DNA from: Nonomuraea coxensis DSM 45129
GTDB lineage: Bacteria; Actinomycetota; Actinomycetes; Streptosporangiales; Streptosporangiaceae
NCBI RefSeq assembly: GCF_019397265.1
Contig: NZ_CP068985.1
Location: 3,638,501-3,702,500 of the forward strand
Length of the DNA stretch: 64,000 bases
Reading direction: 5' to 3'
A program made the translations under genes and the position numbers. Every line of letters starts with the position of its first letter. Positions within the stretch are counted from its first letter, which is position 1. Shown here piece after piece: positions 22,716 to 30,817 of the stretch. Below the pieces are notes generated by a model. That model was not told the origin of the DNA, made no database searches, and saw only the letters and a program-made list of their open reading frames with translations.

Positions 22716-24404
22716 GTGCGCAACAACCATTTCCCGGGACGCAGAGCGGCCGTCACGCTGGCCGCCGGCGTCCTCGCCGCGGGCGGCCTGGTGGCCGTGC
22801 TCGGCGCCCCCGCCTCGGCCGCCCCCGCCGAAGGCGCCTACACCCTCGTCAACGCGGGCAGCGGCCTGTGCGCCACCGTCCCCGGCGCCGCCACCGGAGA
22901 CGGCGTCCAACTGAGCCAGACCTCCTGCACCGGCGCCGCCGGGCAGGTCTTCACCCTCACGGCCGGCGGGTCCGCCTACCGCATCACCGCCCGGCACAGC
23001 GGCAAGTGCGTCGGCGTCCGCGACGCCTCCACCAGCGCGGGCAAGCCCGTCCAGCAGGAGAGCTGCACCGGCGCCACCTCCCAGACCTGGCAGCTCACCG
23101 CCTCCGGCGCCAACTACCGCATCGTCAACGCCAACGGCGGCAAGTGCCTCAACGTCAAGGACAACGCCACCTCCTCCGGAGCCCTGCTCCAGCAGAACTC
23201 CTGCGACTCGGTCTCCACCAAGCAGTGGACGCTCAGCCCCGCGGGCGCCGGCCCGACCCCCACGTCCACGCCGACCAGCACCCCCACCACCACGCCGACC
23301 ACCACGCCCCCGCCGGCGAGCGGCACCCTGTACGTGTCACCCAGCGGCCGCGACAGCGCCACCGGCACGCAGTCCGACCCGACGACACTCACCTCGGCGA
23401 TCACCAGGATCGCCGCCGGCGGCACCATCTACCTGCGGGGCGGCACCTACTCCTACGCCCAGACCGTCACCATCGCCCCCGGCAACAACGGCACCTCCAG
23501 CGCCCGCAAGAAACTGTCGGCCTACCCGGGCGAGACCCCGGTGCTGAACTTCTCGGCCCAGAGCGAGGACCCGGCCAACCGCGGGCTCGCGGTGAACGGG
23601 GCGTACTGGCACGTCTACGGCATCGTCGTCGAGCGGGCCGGCGACAACGGCATCTTCGTCGGCGGCAGCGACAACATCATCGAGCGCACCACGACGCGCT
23701 ACAACCGCGACACCGGCCTGCAGCTCTCGCGGATCGCCTCCGACACCCCGAACAGCCAGTGGCCGGCCAACAACCTCATGCTCAGCGTCCTGTCGCACGA
23801 CAACGCCGACTCCGACGGCGAGGACGCCGACGGTTTCGCCGCCAAGCTGACGGTCGGCTCCGGCAACGTCTTCCGCTACGCGGTGTCCCGCAACAACATC
23901 GACGACGGCTGGGACCTCTACACCAAGACCGACACCGGCCCCATCGGCGTGGTGACCATCGAGGACTCCCTGGCCTACGGCAACGGCACCCTGAGCAACG
24001 GCGGCCAGGCCGGCAACGGCGACCGCAACGGCTACAAGCTCGGCGGCGAGGACATATCCGTCAACCACGTCATCCGCCGCAACATCGCCTACCGCAACGG
24101 CAAGCACGGCTTCACCTACAACCGCAACCTCGGCACCATGACGATCTCCGACAACGTGAGCATCGACAACTCCGAGCGCAACTTCTCCTTCGACGGCGGC
24201 ACCTCGGTCTTCCGCGGCAACACCTCCTGCCGCAGCGGCAGCGGGAGCAACGACAAGATCGTCGGTAACTCCGACAGCTCCAACCAGTTCTGGAGCGGCT
24301 CGAACGGCTCGCGCTGCTCGTCCTACAGTGGCGCGCTGAGCTGGTCCTTCGCCTCGGACGGCCGTCTCGTCGTGAGCTTCGGCGGCGTCCCGGTCACGTT
24401 CTAG
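22716..24404 (+). CDS. Secreted ricin-domain pectate lyase, PL9-like
   Basis: About 562 residues. A signal peptide (basic RNNHFPGRRAAVTLAAG, hydrophobic core, ASAAPA cleavage) leads to a ricin-type CBM13 domain of about 125 residues with repeated QxW-type blocks (SGKCVGVRDAST; TSQTWQLTA; NGGKCLNVKDNA; TKQWTLSP). A Thr/Pro linker follows. The catalytic part is a right-handed parallel beta-helix: LYVSPSGRDSATGTQSDPTT, GGTIYLRGGTYSY, ADGFAAKL, NNIDDGWDLYTK and NGYKLGGED. The acidic DADG and NIDDGWD loops and the Lys of GYKLGG match the calcium site and catalytic base known for PL9 enzymes. It should cut pectate outside the cell. GTG 22716 has a GGAG site; ATG 22686 is an alternative. The stop codon is shared with a mobile-element insertion. 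Confidence 0.85.
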   Translation: MRNNHFPGRRAAVTLAAGVLAAGGLVAVLGAPASAAPAEGAYTLVNAGSGLCATVPGAATGDGVQLSQTSCTGAAGQVFTLTAGGSAYRITARHSGKCVGVRDASTSAGKPVQQESCTGATSQTWQLTASGANYRIVNANGGKCLNVKDNATSSGALLQQNSCDSVSTKQWTLSPAGAGPTPTSTPTSTPTTTPTTTPPPASGTLYVSPSGRDSATGTQSDPTTLTSAITRIAAGGTIYLRGGTYSYAQTVTIAPGNNGTSSARKKLSAYPGETPVLNFSAQSEDPANRGLAVNGAYWHVYGIVVERAGDNGIFVGGSDNIIERTTTRYNRDTGLQLSRIASDTPNSQWPANNLMLSVLSHDNADSDGEDADGFAAKLTVGSGNVFRYAVSRNNIDDGWDLYTKTDTGPIGVVTIEDSLAYGNGTLSNGGQAGNGDRNGYKLGGEDISVNHVIRRNIAYRNGKHGFTYNRNLGTMTISDNVSIDNSERNFSFDGGTSVFRGNTSCRSGSGSNDKIVGNSDSSNQFWSGSNGSRCSSYSGALSWSFASDGRLVVSFGGVPVTF

Positions 24405-24466
24405 TGGCCCGTCACCGATCGTTGGACGGGTAATTGATCTCGGGCGGTGAACCCGTCAGGCTGGCT
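24404..24466 (+). repeat. Left terminal inverted repeat of the IS630-type element
   Basis: Reading inwards it begins GTGGCCCGTCACCGATCGTT. It aligns over about 63 bases, with roughly nine mismatches, to the reverse complement of 26231-26293. The shared core GATCTCGGGCGGTG is identical in both ends. Confidence 0.85.
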
Positions 24467-24477
24467 GCTTTCACAAC

Positions 24478-25586
24478 ATGGAGGTGGTCGTGGCTCGCCG
24501 ACCGGAGGTGTTCGTCCGGCCGCTGACGATGGAGGAAGGCCGCAAGCTGCAGCGGATCACGCGTAATGCGAAGGATCCGGTCAAGCTGCGGCGGGCGATC
24601 GGGGCGATGATGTCCGGCCAAGGCCAAAGCGTTCCGGACATCACCTCGTTGATGCAGGTCAGCGACGACTACGTGCGCGATGTCATCCACGCTTTCAACG
24701 AGCGGGGGTTCGACGCGCTGGACCCAAAATGGAGCGGGGGCCGTCCACCGGCGATCAGTGAGCAGGTGCGTGAGCACATCTGCCTGATCGCCACGACGGC
24801 CCCCACCGAGTGGGGCATCGAAGGGATGTCGACCTGGAGCCTGCGCACCCTGGCCGAGCACCTCATCGCGCGGGGTGTCGTGGCGGCGATCAGCCGTGAC
24901 ATCTGCGGCGGATCCTGCGCAAGGGCGGGGTGAGCTGGCAGACCACCACGACGTGGAAGGCCTCCACCGACCCGCACTTCAGCGCCAAGATGCAGCGCGT
25001 GCTGGAGTTATACGATCACCCACCGGCCGACGGGCGGGTGATCTGCGTCGATGAGTTCGGCCCGTTGAACCTAATGCCACGCAAAGGTAAGCGCTGGTGG
25101 CCGGCCCGCTCGCCGGCGCGGTTGCGCGCCACCTACCACCGCTACCACGGCGTGATGCAGATGATCGCCGCACTCGACCTGGCCACCGGCAAGCTCTACT
25201 ACCGCATCCGCACCCGCAAGCGCTGGCGGGAGTACTTGTCCTTCCTCAAGACGCTCCGCGCCCGATGGCCTGGCGAGAAGCTGTATGTGATCGCCGACAA
25301 CTACTCCCCGCACAAGCATCCTCAGGTCCGCTCCCGGGCCGCGGCCAACGATGTCGAGCTGGTGTTCTTGCCGACCTATGGCTCGTGGCTGAACTGGATC
25401 GAGTCCGAGTTCGCCGCCTTGCGTTACTACGCGCTCAACGGCACCGATCACCGCAGCCACGACGAGCAGAACGCGGCGATCGGCACGTACGTGCGCTGGC
25501 GCAACGCCCGAGCCCAGCCCAAGACGAACTCCGCAGCCAGCTCACCCATCAGGAGCTGGACCAGTTACCCGTCCAAGGTTGCGTGA
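24478..25586 (+). pseudogene. IS630-family transposase, frameshifted
   Basis: Two overlapping frames make up one IS630 transposase. The first (24478-24933) has the N-terminal HTH part: SVPDITSLMQVSDDYVRDVI and DPKWSGGRPPAISEQVREHI. The second (from GTG 24930) holds the whole DDE domain: Asp in VICVDEFGPLN, Asp in YVIADNYSPHKHP and Glu in SWLNWIESEFAALRYY. The frames join near 24900, where GACATCTG stands in place of the expected GAC-CAT-CTG (Asp-His-Leu, then RRILRKGGVSW). A single C has apparently been lost. No slippery heptamer is visible, so programmed frameshifting is unlikely, and the element is probably immobile unless helped in trans. Confidence 0.85.
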
Positions 25587-26113
25587 GGGGCCTGGAAATA
25601 CTGAATGCGCTGCTTCAGCAACCAACGCTCGACATCCTCATCCGTGGCATCGACATACGGCTCTTCGGCCAGACGCTCTAGGAGTTCGTCGCGCTCCGGA
25701 TGATCACTTGCCGCCACCATCGACCGCACCGCGACCACACCACCAGCGAGAACAGCCCACAGATCCAGACCCATCTCCGTGTCGAAGTTAGCGATCTTCG
25801 CGCTCCACTGCAGCCAGGCATCATCCACGCAGCGATGCTCTGCCAGCAACAACATGCCGAGTCTCAGCCCGTCGGACACACCCCAGAACTGTTCAGCTTC
25901 CCGAATATCCTGCTGCAGCAGGAACCTCAGCAAAGCCCGATCAGCGGCCCGCGGATCGAACAGAATCGCAGCCAACACCGCCGCACGACGTTCGGCGTTG
26001 GCGTCCCAGGTGTCGTCATCCTCGGCGGGGGCGAAGCCCAGACCGGACCAAGACTCCGGGTCAGCCCGCAGGACATCCAGCAACTGCCGACTCTCCGCAT
26101 CAGGCTCATTCAT
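25565..26113 (-). CDS. Passenger gene of the IS630-type element, unknown function
   Basis: A 182-residue acidic, mostly helical protein lying entirely between the terminal repeats and opposite to the transposase, whose 3' end it overlaps by 22 bases. It has no signal peptide or membrane segment. Visible stretches such as LRFLLQQDIREAEQFWGVSD and LGMLLLAEHRCVDDAWLQWS suggest a helical repeat (HEAT-like) fold. The codons are less GC-rich than those of the neighbouring genes, consistent with a foreign origin. I do not recognise the family. It may be a passenger of the element or an older gene captured with it. Confidence 0.6.
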   Translation of the reverse strand: MNEPDAESRQLLDVLRADPESWSGLGFAPAEDDDTWDANAERRAAVLAAILFDPRAADRALLRFLLQQDIREAEQFWGVSDGLRLGMLLLAEHRCVDDAWLQWSAKIANFDTEMGLDLWAVLAGGVVAVRSMVAASDHPERDELLERLAEEPYVDATDEDVERWLLKQRIQYFQAPHATLDG

Positions 26114-26230
26114 CGCGCGTCATCCTAGGCCCTGGAAGCCAATGGGCAGGATGCCAGCCCACTCTGAGATCTAAGAGTCTGTCCAGCTTACGCTTATGGC
26201 TGCGCCTCCCCAGGAGGGCTTAAGCCCTGG

Positions 26231-26293
26231 GAGCCGGCCGACGGGTCCACCGCCCGAGATCGATTACCCGACTAACGTTCGGTGACGAGCCAC
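26231..26293 (-). repeat. Right terminal inverted repeat of the IS630-type element
   Basis: This is the imperfect complement of the left end. Just inside it lies a perfect 14-bp palindrome, AGGGCTTAAGCCCT, at 26215-26228. The repeat ends at 26293 against the flanking TA. Confidence 0.85.
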
Positions 26294-26311
26294 TAGCGCG
26301 GCCCTTCTCCC

Positions 26312-26344
26312 CGCCACCCGTCCGGAAGCTCCGGGCGGGTGGCG
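26312..26344. terminator. Strong stem-loop terminator displaced from the lyase gene
   Basis: CGCCACCCGTCCGGA (26312-26326), loop AGC, then TCCGGGCGGGTGGCG (26330-26344): 15-bp stem with a single mismatch. It lies between the element and the convergent TetR gene. Before the insertion it would have followed the pectate lyase stop codon by about 16 bases. Confidence 0.8.
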
Positions 26345-26351
26345 CTCGCGT

Positions 26352-26927
26352 TCACGGGCCCGGCGTGCCCGCCGTCACGGCCCTCAGCTCGGCGAACGCC
26401 TCCCGCATCGCCTGCCGCAGGTCCGCCTCGCCGGGCTCGTCCGTCCAGCGTTCAAAGGCGATCTTGAAGACCGCGATGCCCGCCTCGGCGGCGAGGCTTG
26501 CGGCCGGCTCGCCGACCCCGCGCTCGCGCAGCGCGCCGGCGAGTGCCCTGGCGAGCGTGGCCAGCTTGATCAGCTCGCGCTCCCGCAGCTCGGCGTGGGC
26601 GAGGATGATCGCCTGACGCCTGCGGGAGCGCTCGTGGCGCTCCTGGAACAGCGGCCCGGCGGCGTCGAGCGCCGCCGCGACCGCCTCCAGCGGCCCGGCC
26701 GAGTCGGGCGCGGCGGCGACGGCCGCCGTCAGGCGCTCCTCCAGCAGCTTCCCGCCGCCGAACAGCACCTCGCGCTTGTCGGCGAAGTGCCGGAAGAACG
26801 TGCGCTCGGTGAGCCCGGCGCGCCTGGCGATCTCCGCCACCGTCGTCTGCTCGTAGCCGCGCTCGCCGTACAGCTCCAGCGCGGCCTCCTCAAGCCGGCC
26901 GCGCGCGTTCGGCTCCCATCGCCCCAT
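26352..26927 (-). CDS. TetR-family transcriptional regulator
   Basis: About 191 residues. The HTH is LEEAALELYGERGYEQTTVA, EIARRAGLTERTFFRHFADK, then REVLFGG. The C-terminal domain includes the AcrR/MftR-like QERHERSRRRQAIILAHAEL. ATG 26927 (MGRWEPN, a common TetR start) is preferred over ATG 26960, which would place one operator copy inside the gene. It is divergent from an NAD-dependent epimerase gene, and two copies of a TGACAG-N3-CTGACA motif lie between them. Control of the epimerase gene and of itself is the likely role. Confidence 0.9.
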   Translation of the reverse strand: MGRWEPNARGRLEEAALELYGERGYEQTTVAEIARRAGLTERTFFRHFADKREVLFGGGKLLEERLTAAVAAAPDSAGPLEAVAAALDAAGPLFQERHERSRRRQAIILAHAELRERELIKLATLARALAGALRERGVGEPAASLAAEAGIAVFKIAFERWTDEPGEADLRQAMREAFAELRAVTAGTPGP

Positions 26928-26944
26928 GGCCCGATCATAGTTGA

Positions 26945-26993
26945 TGACAGTTACTGACATCGCGGGCTATCCTGCTGATGACAGCAACTGACA
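26945..26993. promoter_or_regulatory. Two TetR operator copies, TGACAG-N3-CTGACA
   Basis: TGACAG-TTA-CTGACA at 26945-26959 and TGACAG-CAA-CTGACA at 26979-26993 are near-palindromes 34 bases apart, about three helical turns. They occupy the gap between the divergent TetR and epimerase genes. Confidence 0.75.
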
Positions 26994-27044
26994 TCAGTCG
27001 GGGGCGGCGTCAGCCTGCCCGCCGGCTCTCCCGGAGGTCTTCTC

Positions 27045-27971
27045 ATGCGTGTCTTCGTCACCGGCGCGTCCGGCTGGATCGGATCCGCCCTCGTCCCCGA
27101 GCTCATCGGCGCGGGACACCAGGTCATCGGGCTCGCCCGGTCCGACGCCGCGGCGGACGCGCTCGCCGTGGCCGGCGCGGAGGTCCGCCGGGGCGCCCTC
27201 GACGACCTCGACGTCCTGCGGGACGCCTCCGCCGCCGCCGACGGCGTGATTCACCTCGCCTTCAAGCACGACCTCGCCTTCAGCGGCGGCTTCGAGGCCG
27301 CCGCCACCGCCGACCGGCGCGCGGTCGAGGTCATGGGGGAGGCGCTGGCGGGCTCCGGCCGGCCGTTCGTCCTCGCCTCCGGCCTGCTGGGGCTGCTGCC
27401 CGGCCGGGTGTCCACCGAGCGGGACGACCCGCCCGCGGACAGCGTGCCCGCCGGCCCCGCCGTCCGCTGGGAGACCGCGCGGCTGACCGTCGCGCTCGCG
27501 GAGCGGGGCGTACGGTCGATCGTCCTGCGGCTGCCCCCGACCGTGCACGGCGAGGGGGACCACGGCTTCATGGCGTCACTGGTCGGCGTCGCCCGCGACA
27601 AGGGCGTGGCGGGCTATGTGGGCGACGGGTCCAACCGGTGGCCGGCCGCGCACCGCCTCGACGTCGCGACGCTCTTCCTGATGGCGCTGGAGCGGGCCCC
27701 CGCGGGGTCGGTGCTGCACGCCGCCGCCGAGGAAGGGGTGCCGTTCCGCGCGATCGCCGAGGTGTTCGGCCGCCACCTGGGGCTGCCGGTGGCCTCGATC
27801 CCCGAGGGGGAGGCGGGCGCGCACTTCGGCTGGCTGGCCGCCTTCGCCGGCACGGACGCCCCGGCCTCCAGCAAGCTGACCCGCGAGCTGCTCGGCTGGC
27901 GGCCCGTACGGCGGGGGCTGCTCGCCGATCTCGACGAGGGACACTACTTCCGGTCAGCTTCTCGGCCGTGA
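27045..27971 (+). CDS. NAD(P)-dependent epimerase/dehydratase-like SDR protein
   Basis: A 308-residue extended/atypical short-chain dehydrogenase. The N-terminal Rossmann motif is MRVFVTGASGWIGSALVPEL (the GxxGxxG type). HLAFKHDLAFSGGFEAA replaces the usual central region, and a classic YxxxK is not obvious (WETARL in that area), as in atypical SDRs. The end LLGWRPVRRGLLADLDEGHY is typical of the family often annotated as a nucleoside-diphosphate-sugar epimerase. The substrate is unknown. It is divergent from, and probably repressed by, the TetR regulator. The last few codons abut the TnpB element. Confidence 0.88.
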   Translation: MRVFVTGASGWIGSALVPELIGAGHQVIGLARSDAAADALAVAGAEVRRGALDDLDVLRDASAAADGVIHLAFKHDLAFSGGFEAAATADRRAVEVMGEALAGSGRPFVLASGLLGLLPGRVSTERDDPPADSVPAGPAVRWETARLTVALAERGVRSIVLRLPPTVHGEGDHGFMASLVGVARDKGVAGYVGDGSNRWPAAHRLDVATLFLMALERAPAGSVLHAAAEEGVPFRAIAEVFGRHLGLPVASIPEGEAGAHFGWLAAFAGTDAPASSKLTRELLGWRPVRRGLLADLDEGHYFRSASRP

Positions 27972-27977
27972 ACGACC

Positions 27978-28013
27978 GAGCTTGCAGCTCCTCGCCGTCG
28001 ATGGCTTCGACGG
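27978..28013 (-). ncRNA. Hairpins at the right end of the TnpB element (possible 3' part of the guide RNA)
   Basis: Directly downstream of tnpB, reading on the minus strand, lie CCGTCGA-AGCCA-TCGACGG (27995-28013, 7-bp stem) and GAGCT-GCA-AGCTC (27978-27990, 5-bp stem). Known TnpB elements encode an omega RNA that overlaps the gene's 3' end and finishes at the element's right-end hairpin, with the guide lying just outside. Here the guide would read into the end of the epimerase gene. The boundaries are inferred. Confidence 0.4.
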
Positions 28014-28024
28014 TCCGGTCCGCG

Positions 28025-29167
28025 TCAGGCAGCGTGACTCACTGCCCAGCCCGTCTCACCGCGTGAGGCGATGTTGCGGGCTGCGTTGACGTCGGCGTGC
28101 TCAGCGAAACCGCACGACGTACATCTGAAGGTGGCCTGGTCAGGCCGGTTGCGCTTGTCCACATGCCCACAGCGCGAGCACTGCTGTGAGGTGTAGGCCG
28201 CATCCACGAGAATCACGGCCACTCCTGCCAGGACCGCCTTGTAGGCGATGAAGGCTCCGAGCTGGTGGAAACTCCAGGAATGCAGCGTGACCCGCTGGGG
28301 CTTGCGAAGCCGTACCCGTTCGCGGATGCCCTGGAGATCCTCCAGAGCGATCCCGCGCCCGGTGCGTTCTGCCTCGGTCACGATGCTCTTGGCGATGACG
28401 TGGGCGACATTCGCGGCGAACCGCGCCTCGCTACGACGCCGCCGTTTCAGCAGCCGCTTGGCGGACTTGGTCCGCTTGGCCTGCAGGCGGCGGCGAAGCC
28501 GGCGATGACGGTGGCGGACCGCGTTCAGGCCCTTGCCGCGATGACGGACCCCATCGGAGGTGGTGGCGATGTTGGCGATGCCCAGATCCACCCCGACGAA
28601 GCCGTCCGGTTCCGATGGCGGCCGGTCGGCCACCTCGACCGTGGCATGCAGGAACCACATCCCGTCCCGGCAGATCAGATCCGACTCACCGCGTCGATGG
28701 ACGGCCAGCAGCGCCAGTTGCCGCGCCGAGCCGGTGAAGGTCACCCCTTTCAGCCGCCCGGCGGTCGTCCAGATCGACACCGTCCGCGCGTCATGCTGCC
28801 AGGACAGGCACCGGTCGTCATACGGCTGGGCCGCCGGCGACCGGAAGGAGATCGGCCGGGCTTCGATGGCGGCCCGGCGCGGCGATCCGGGCTTGCCCAG
28901 GTGCCCGGCGGCCAGGTTGGCGTGCAGGGTGCGATAGGCGTCGCACACCTTCTTGATCACATGCTGGGCGGCCTGGGCGGCCGGCCCGAACTCGGCCTTG
29001 ATCCGGTCGTAGGTGTGCTTGCGCAGGTCGAAGTTGCGGAAACAGTGGTGCTGGAACGCCAGTGCCGCGACCAGATTCGCCGCTCGGTTGGCGGCGTCCA
29101 GCGTGGCTTCCAGCGCCGCCGCCTGCTGCGGCGTCGGCAGGAGCTTCACCTGCACCACCAGTTTCAC
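28025..29167 (-). CDS. tnpB: TnpB, IS200/IS605-family RNA-guided nuclease
   Basis: About 380 residues. The N-terminal region is VQVKLLPTPQQAAALEATLD. The split RuvC-like domain keeps all three acidic residues: Asp in DGFVGVDLGIANIATT, Glu in IALEDLQGIRERV and Asp in EHADVNAARNIA. The zinc ribbon between them is QQCSRCGH and FRCTSCG, giving four Cys. Arg-rich helices (RRLRRRLQAKRTKSAKRLLK) suit RNA binding. TnpB cuts DNA guided by an RNA from its own 3' end and so maintains the element after excision. All catalytic residues are intact and nothing is truncated. The start is set at GTG 29167; ATG 29194 is possible. Confidence 0.95.
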   Translation of the reverse strand: MKLVVQVKLLPTPQQAAALEATLDAANRAANLVAALAFQHHCFRNFDLRKHTYDRIKAEFGPAAQAAQHVIKKVCDAYRTLHANLAAGHLGKPGSPRRAAIEARPISFRSPAAQPYDDRCLSWQHDARTVSIWTTAGRLKGVTFTGSARQLALLAVHRRGESDLICRDGMWFLHATVEVADRPPSEPDGFVGVDLGIANIATTSDGVRHRGKGLNAVRHRHRRLRRRLQAKRTKSAKRLLKRRRRSEARFAANVAHVIAKSIVTEAERTGRGIALEDLQGIRERVRLRKPQRVTLHSWSFHQLGAFIAYKAVLAGVAVILVDAAYTSQQCSRCGHVDKRNRPDQATFRCTSCGFAEHADVNAARNIASRGETGWAVSHAA

Positions 29168-29497
29168 AATCGAACAAACTATCAGCAGGTCCATCTCGCC
29201 GCGCTGGAAACCCGGTTTCCGGCGGGGTCGTAGCGTGGTCAGCGCGACTGCTGCGCAAGGAGTTTCCGGCCCACAATCGCCGGTATCTGTGGGGCGGCCC
29301 CGCCGCAGGACGCGGCGAGATACGGGCAGGCTGAGCCGTCCACAGAGACCGACCGTCAGAGCACCGCTCGGGCCTGGAGGGCCTCCCGGGCCGGCGTCTC
29401 CTGGCGGGCGTGAACCTCCGTCGTTCCACGGCAGATCATGCTAAATCGCGGGTGGTGGCCTTGGCAGCCGCCGCGCCTGCCTTTAATGTTCGGTGCA
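29168..29497. other. Intergenic region upstream of tnpB
   Basis: A 330-base gap. Near its left end it carries a short reading-frame remnant resembling the IS200-type transposase TnpA (separate entry). The rest contains no convincing gene. The AT-richer stretch around 29480-29500 should hold the promoter of the following hydrolase gene. The left boundary of the TnpB element must lie here, but I could not place it. Confidence 0.5.
29227..29298 (+). pseudogene. Relic of IS200-type transposase TnpA
   Basis: Twenty-four codons in one + strand frame include SARLLRKEFPAHNRRYLWGG, which resembles the conserved S-[RK]-x-LRxEFP...LWGG region of Y1 transposases of the IS200/IS605 group. The HUH motif and catalytic Tyr are absent. 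It is divergent from tnpB, the order seen in IS605-type elements. It is probably what is left after deletion of tnpA. Confidence 0.4.
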
Positions 29498-30787
29498 ATG
29501 CCACACATTACTTACATCATGCCGGGCGTCCTCGTACGCGAGCACGTGACCGCCGTGCCGCTCGACTGGTCCGACCCGTCGCGGGGCGAGATCGACATCT
29601 TCTTCCGCGAGCTGGCCGACCCCGCGCGGGCGCGCGAGGACCTGCCGTGCCTGGTCTACCTGCAAGGCGGCCCCGGCGGGAAGGGGCCGCGCCCGCTCAC
29701 CGCGGACGGCTGGCTCGGCCAGGCGCTGCGCACCCACCGCGTGATCCTCATGGACCAGCGCGGCACCGGCCGCAGCACCCGGGTCGACGGCCGCAGGATG
29801 AGCGCCTTCGCCACCGCCGAGGAGGGGGCGCGCCACCTCGCCTGCTTCCGTGCCGACGCCATCGTGGCCGACCACGAGCACGTACGCAGGACGTTCTTCG
29901 GCGGGCGGCGCTGGAGCACGCTCGGTCAGTCGTACGGCGGGTTCCTCACGCTGACGTACCTGTCGAACGCGCCAGAAGGGCTGAGCGCCTGCTACGTCAC
30001 CGGCGGCCTGCCCGGCCTGGACCCCTCCGCGGCCGAGGTCTACCGGCGCACCTACCCCCGCGTCCAGGCCAAGAACGAGGAGTTCTACCGCCGCTACCCC
30101 CAGCACGCCGGGACGGCCGCCCGCGTCGCCGACCGGCTCGCCGCCGGCGACGTGCGGCTGCCCGACGGCGACCCGCTGACCGTGCGGCGGCTGCAGTCGC
30201 TCGGCGTCGACCTCGGCATGAAACCCGGCCACGAACGCCTGCACTACCTGCTCGACGAGGCGTTCAGCGGGGACGAGCTGTCGGCGACGTTCCTGCACCA
30301 GGTGCTGGCCCGCACCTCCTACAGCGACAACCCGCTGTACGCCGCGCTCCAGGAGAGCATCTACGGCCACGGCCCCGGCCCCACGGGATGGGCCGCCGAG
30401 GCCGAGCGGGCCCGGCACCCGCGCTTCGCGGAGGACGCCAGGCCGCTGCTGTTCACCGGCGAGATGATCTACCCCTGGATGTTCGAGGAGATCGCCGGGC
30501 TGCGGCCCTTCCGCGGCGCGGTCGAGCTGCTGGCCGCCCGCCCCGAGTGGCCGCCGCTCTACGACCACGACCGGCTGGCCGCCAACGAGGTCCCGCTCGC
30601 CGCCGCCGTCTACTACGACGACATGTACGTCGACGCCCACCTCCAGCTCGACACCGCCGCCAGGATCGGCAACACCCGCTGCTGGGTCACCAACGAGTAC
30701 GAGCACGACGGCGTCGGCGACCCCCGCGTCCTCGGCCGGCTCAGGGAACTGGTCCGCGACATGGGAGGAGAGCTCCCCGATGCGTGA
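29498..30787 (+). CDS. Alpha/beta hydrolase, proline iminopeptidase-like (S33)
   Basis: A 429-residue cytoplasmic hydrolase. The oxyanion-hole region is LVYLQGGPGGKGPRPL, then RVILMDQRGTGRSTRV, and the nucleophile elbow is STLGQSYGGFLTLTYL with Ser. The C-terminal His lies in NEYEHDGVGDPRVL. Length and motifs match the long S33 prolyl aminopeptidases, which remove N-terminal proline from peptides. It is followed 30 bases later by the three-gene D-amino-acid/hydroxyproline dehydrogenase-like operon, which suggests that the released proline or hydroxyproline derivative is degraded there (inference). ATG 29498 is chosen; ATG 29519 is possible. Confidence 0.85.
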   Translation: MPHITYIMPGVLVREHVTAVPLDWSDPSRGEIDIFFRELADPARAREDLPCLVYLQGGPGGKGPRPLTADGWLGQALRTHRVILMDQRGTGRSTRVDGRRMSAFATAEEGARHLACFRADAIVADHEHVRRTFFGGRRWSTLGQSYGGFLTLTYLSNAPEGLSACYVTGGLPGLDPSAAEVYRRTYPRVQAKNEEFYRRYPQHAGTAARVADRLAAGDVRLPDGDPLTVRRLQSLGVDLGMKPGHERLHYLLDEAFSGDELSATFLHQVLARTSYSDNPLYAALQESIYGHGPGPTGWAAEAERARHPRFAEDARPLLFTGEMIYPWMFEEIAGLRPFRGAVELLAARPEWPPLYDHDRLAANEVPLAAAVYYDDMYVDAHLQLDTAARIGNTRCWVTNEYEHDGVGDPRVLGRLRELVRDMGGELPDA

Positions 30788-30817
30788 CCGCGGCGGCGCG
30801 ACCGCTCAGGAGCGGGC

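Larger units (their letters stand above)
24404..26293. mobile_element. IS630-type element with a passenger gene, TA target
   Basis: The element is bounded by imperfect terminal inverted repeats of about 63 bp and flanked on both sides by the dinucleotide TA (24402-24403 and 26294-26295), the target duplication typical of IS630/Tc1 elements. It contains a frameshifted DDE transposase and an oppositely oriented passenger gene. At 1890 bases it is longer than a plain IS630. It has split the pectate lyase gene, at its stop codon, from its terminator. Confidence 0.85.

Noticed and set aside
24890-24935. Programmed -1 frameshift in the IS630 transposase
   Set aside because: No slippery heptamer is visible, and the reading GACATCTG is explained by loss of one C from GACCATCTG.
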